A stretch of 64,000 nt of DNA, from the NCBI GenBank assembly GCA_018970725.1, contig JAGWVU010000002.1, forward strand, positions 62,001-126,000. The letters run 5' to 3'. Source of the stretch: Verrucomicrobiota bacterium. GTDB lineage: Bacteria > Verrucomicrobiota > Verrucomicrobiia > Verrucomicrobiales > DEV007. Positions 63,657 to 64,000 of this stretch are shown here, one piece after another; position 1 is the first letter of the stretch; each line of letters starts with the position of its first letter. A program made the translations under genes and the position numbers. The notes under the pieces are model-generated. The model ran no database searches and was not told the origin of the DNA. It saw only the letters and a list, made by a program, of their open reading frames with translations.

Positions 63657-64000
63657 GACATCTTGTTTGCGTTTTCCTGATCCCTTGCGGCCTTCCCGCC
63701 GCGTCCAAACCGGACATCATTCTCGATGACGTGGCGGTCTCCAACATGAACCTCGAATTCGCCGAGGCGGAGGAAACGGTTTTCGAGGAGACGGTTTTCG
63801 CGCTCGGCGGCATCGAGGTGCTGCCGGGAAAACGGGGTATCGTGAGCAGCCGCATCCCGGGCCGGGCTCTTTCGGTGCTGGTGGTCCCGCATCAGGAGGT
63901 GGCGGCCCGTGCGGAGGTGGCCTTGGTGGAAAGCCGCCAACCGGGTGATCCCCCGCCCGTGGTCAAGCTGGAGGCTCCCATCGCCGGCTTGGTATCCAAG
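63653..64000 (+). CDS. RND efflux membrane fusion protein (N-terminal part; runs off the window)
   Basis: 116 codons of a CzcB/CusB-like periplasmic adaptor. A signal-like start MRHLVCVFLIPCGLPAA is followed by ETVFALGGIEVLPGKRGIVSSRIPGR and a lipoyl-like half motif PVVKLEAPIAGLVSK at the window end. It couples to CzcC by ATGA. The RND pump (CzcA) is expected just beyond the window. Confidence 0.85.
   Translation, partial: MRHLVCVFLIPCGLPAASKPDIILDDVAVSNMNLEFAEAEETVFEETVFALGGIEVLPGKRGIVSSRIPGRALSVLVVPHQEVAARAEVALVESRQPGDPPPVVKLEAPIAGLVSK

Overview
This is a GC-rich bacterial chromosome segment, probably from the Verrucomicrobiota (PVC superphylum). The best markers are a DUF1592-family c-type cytochrome protein paired with a DUF1552 protein, a secreted sulfatase, a sialidase-type BNR protein, and a secreted FAD oxidoreductase that may carry a carbohydrate-binding tail. 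This gene set is typical of Verrucomicrobia and Planctomycetes. Species cannot be named from the sequence. Genes are densely packed on both strands, and many neighbours are joined by ATGA start/stop overlaps.

Layout. 1-3.3 kb: end of an unknown minus-strand gene, then a coupled DAO oxidoreductase / aldo-keto reductase / 3-methyladenine glycosylase operon. 3.2-8 kb, minus strand: sugar epimerase, RNase P RNA with its own promoter, a LolD-type ATPase, and an opcA-like gene next to zwf. 8-13.3 kb: typA, nuoB-nuoC without other nuo genes, EVE protein, M28 peptidase, tRNA-Ala(GGC). 13.4-20.7 kb, minus strand: hypE, hypD and hypF (NiFe hydrogenase maturation), a zinc-ribbon protein and two fatty acid desaturases. 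20.8-30 kb: class I fumarase, ndk, unknown envelope proteins, an alkylation-repair pair (ogt, alkB-like), EF-P and a glycosyltransferase. 30-34.4 kb: polysaccharide deacetylase, DUF1552 and DUF1592 genes. 34.7-42.8 kb: pyruvate dehydrogenase E1 subunits, mnmG, HAD phosphatase, ribD, a GspF-like gene and recA. Three parS-like palindromes in this part suggest an origin-proximal location. 43-45.5 kb: a nucleotidyltransferase with a small partner, a small membrane protein, and a photolyase-like protein with an apparently swapped domain order. 45.5-53 kb, minus strand: secreted FAD oxidoreductase, exonuclease, sialidase-like protein, GYF/RDD protein and two LolC/E permeases. 53-59 kb: adenylate kinase-like gene, DUF4126 protein, glcD-glcF and a sulfatase. 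59-61.7 kb, minus strand: two NUDIX genes followed by a possible TIR-domain remnant. 61.9-64 kb: His-rich secreted protein followed by an RND-type metal efflux operon that runs off the window.

Central metabolism (zwf/opcA, fumarase, PDH E1, glycolate oxidase), repair (recA, AAG, Ogt, AlkB, photolyase-like) and envelope functions (LolCDE, desaturases, sulfatase) are mixed together, as in a chromosomal core. There is no phage, IS element or CRISPR array. The best candidates for something new are the NUDIX-NUDIX-(TIR) cluster, the rearranged photolyase, the parS cluster and the nucleotidyltransferase pair.
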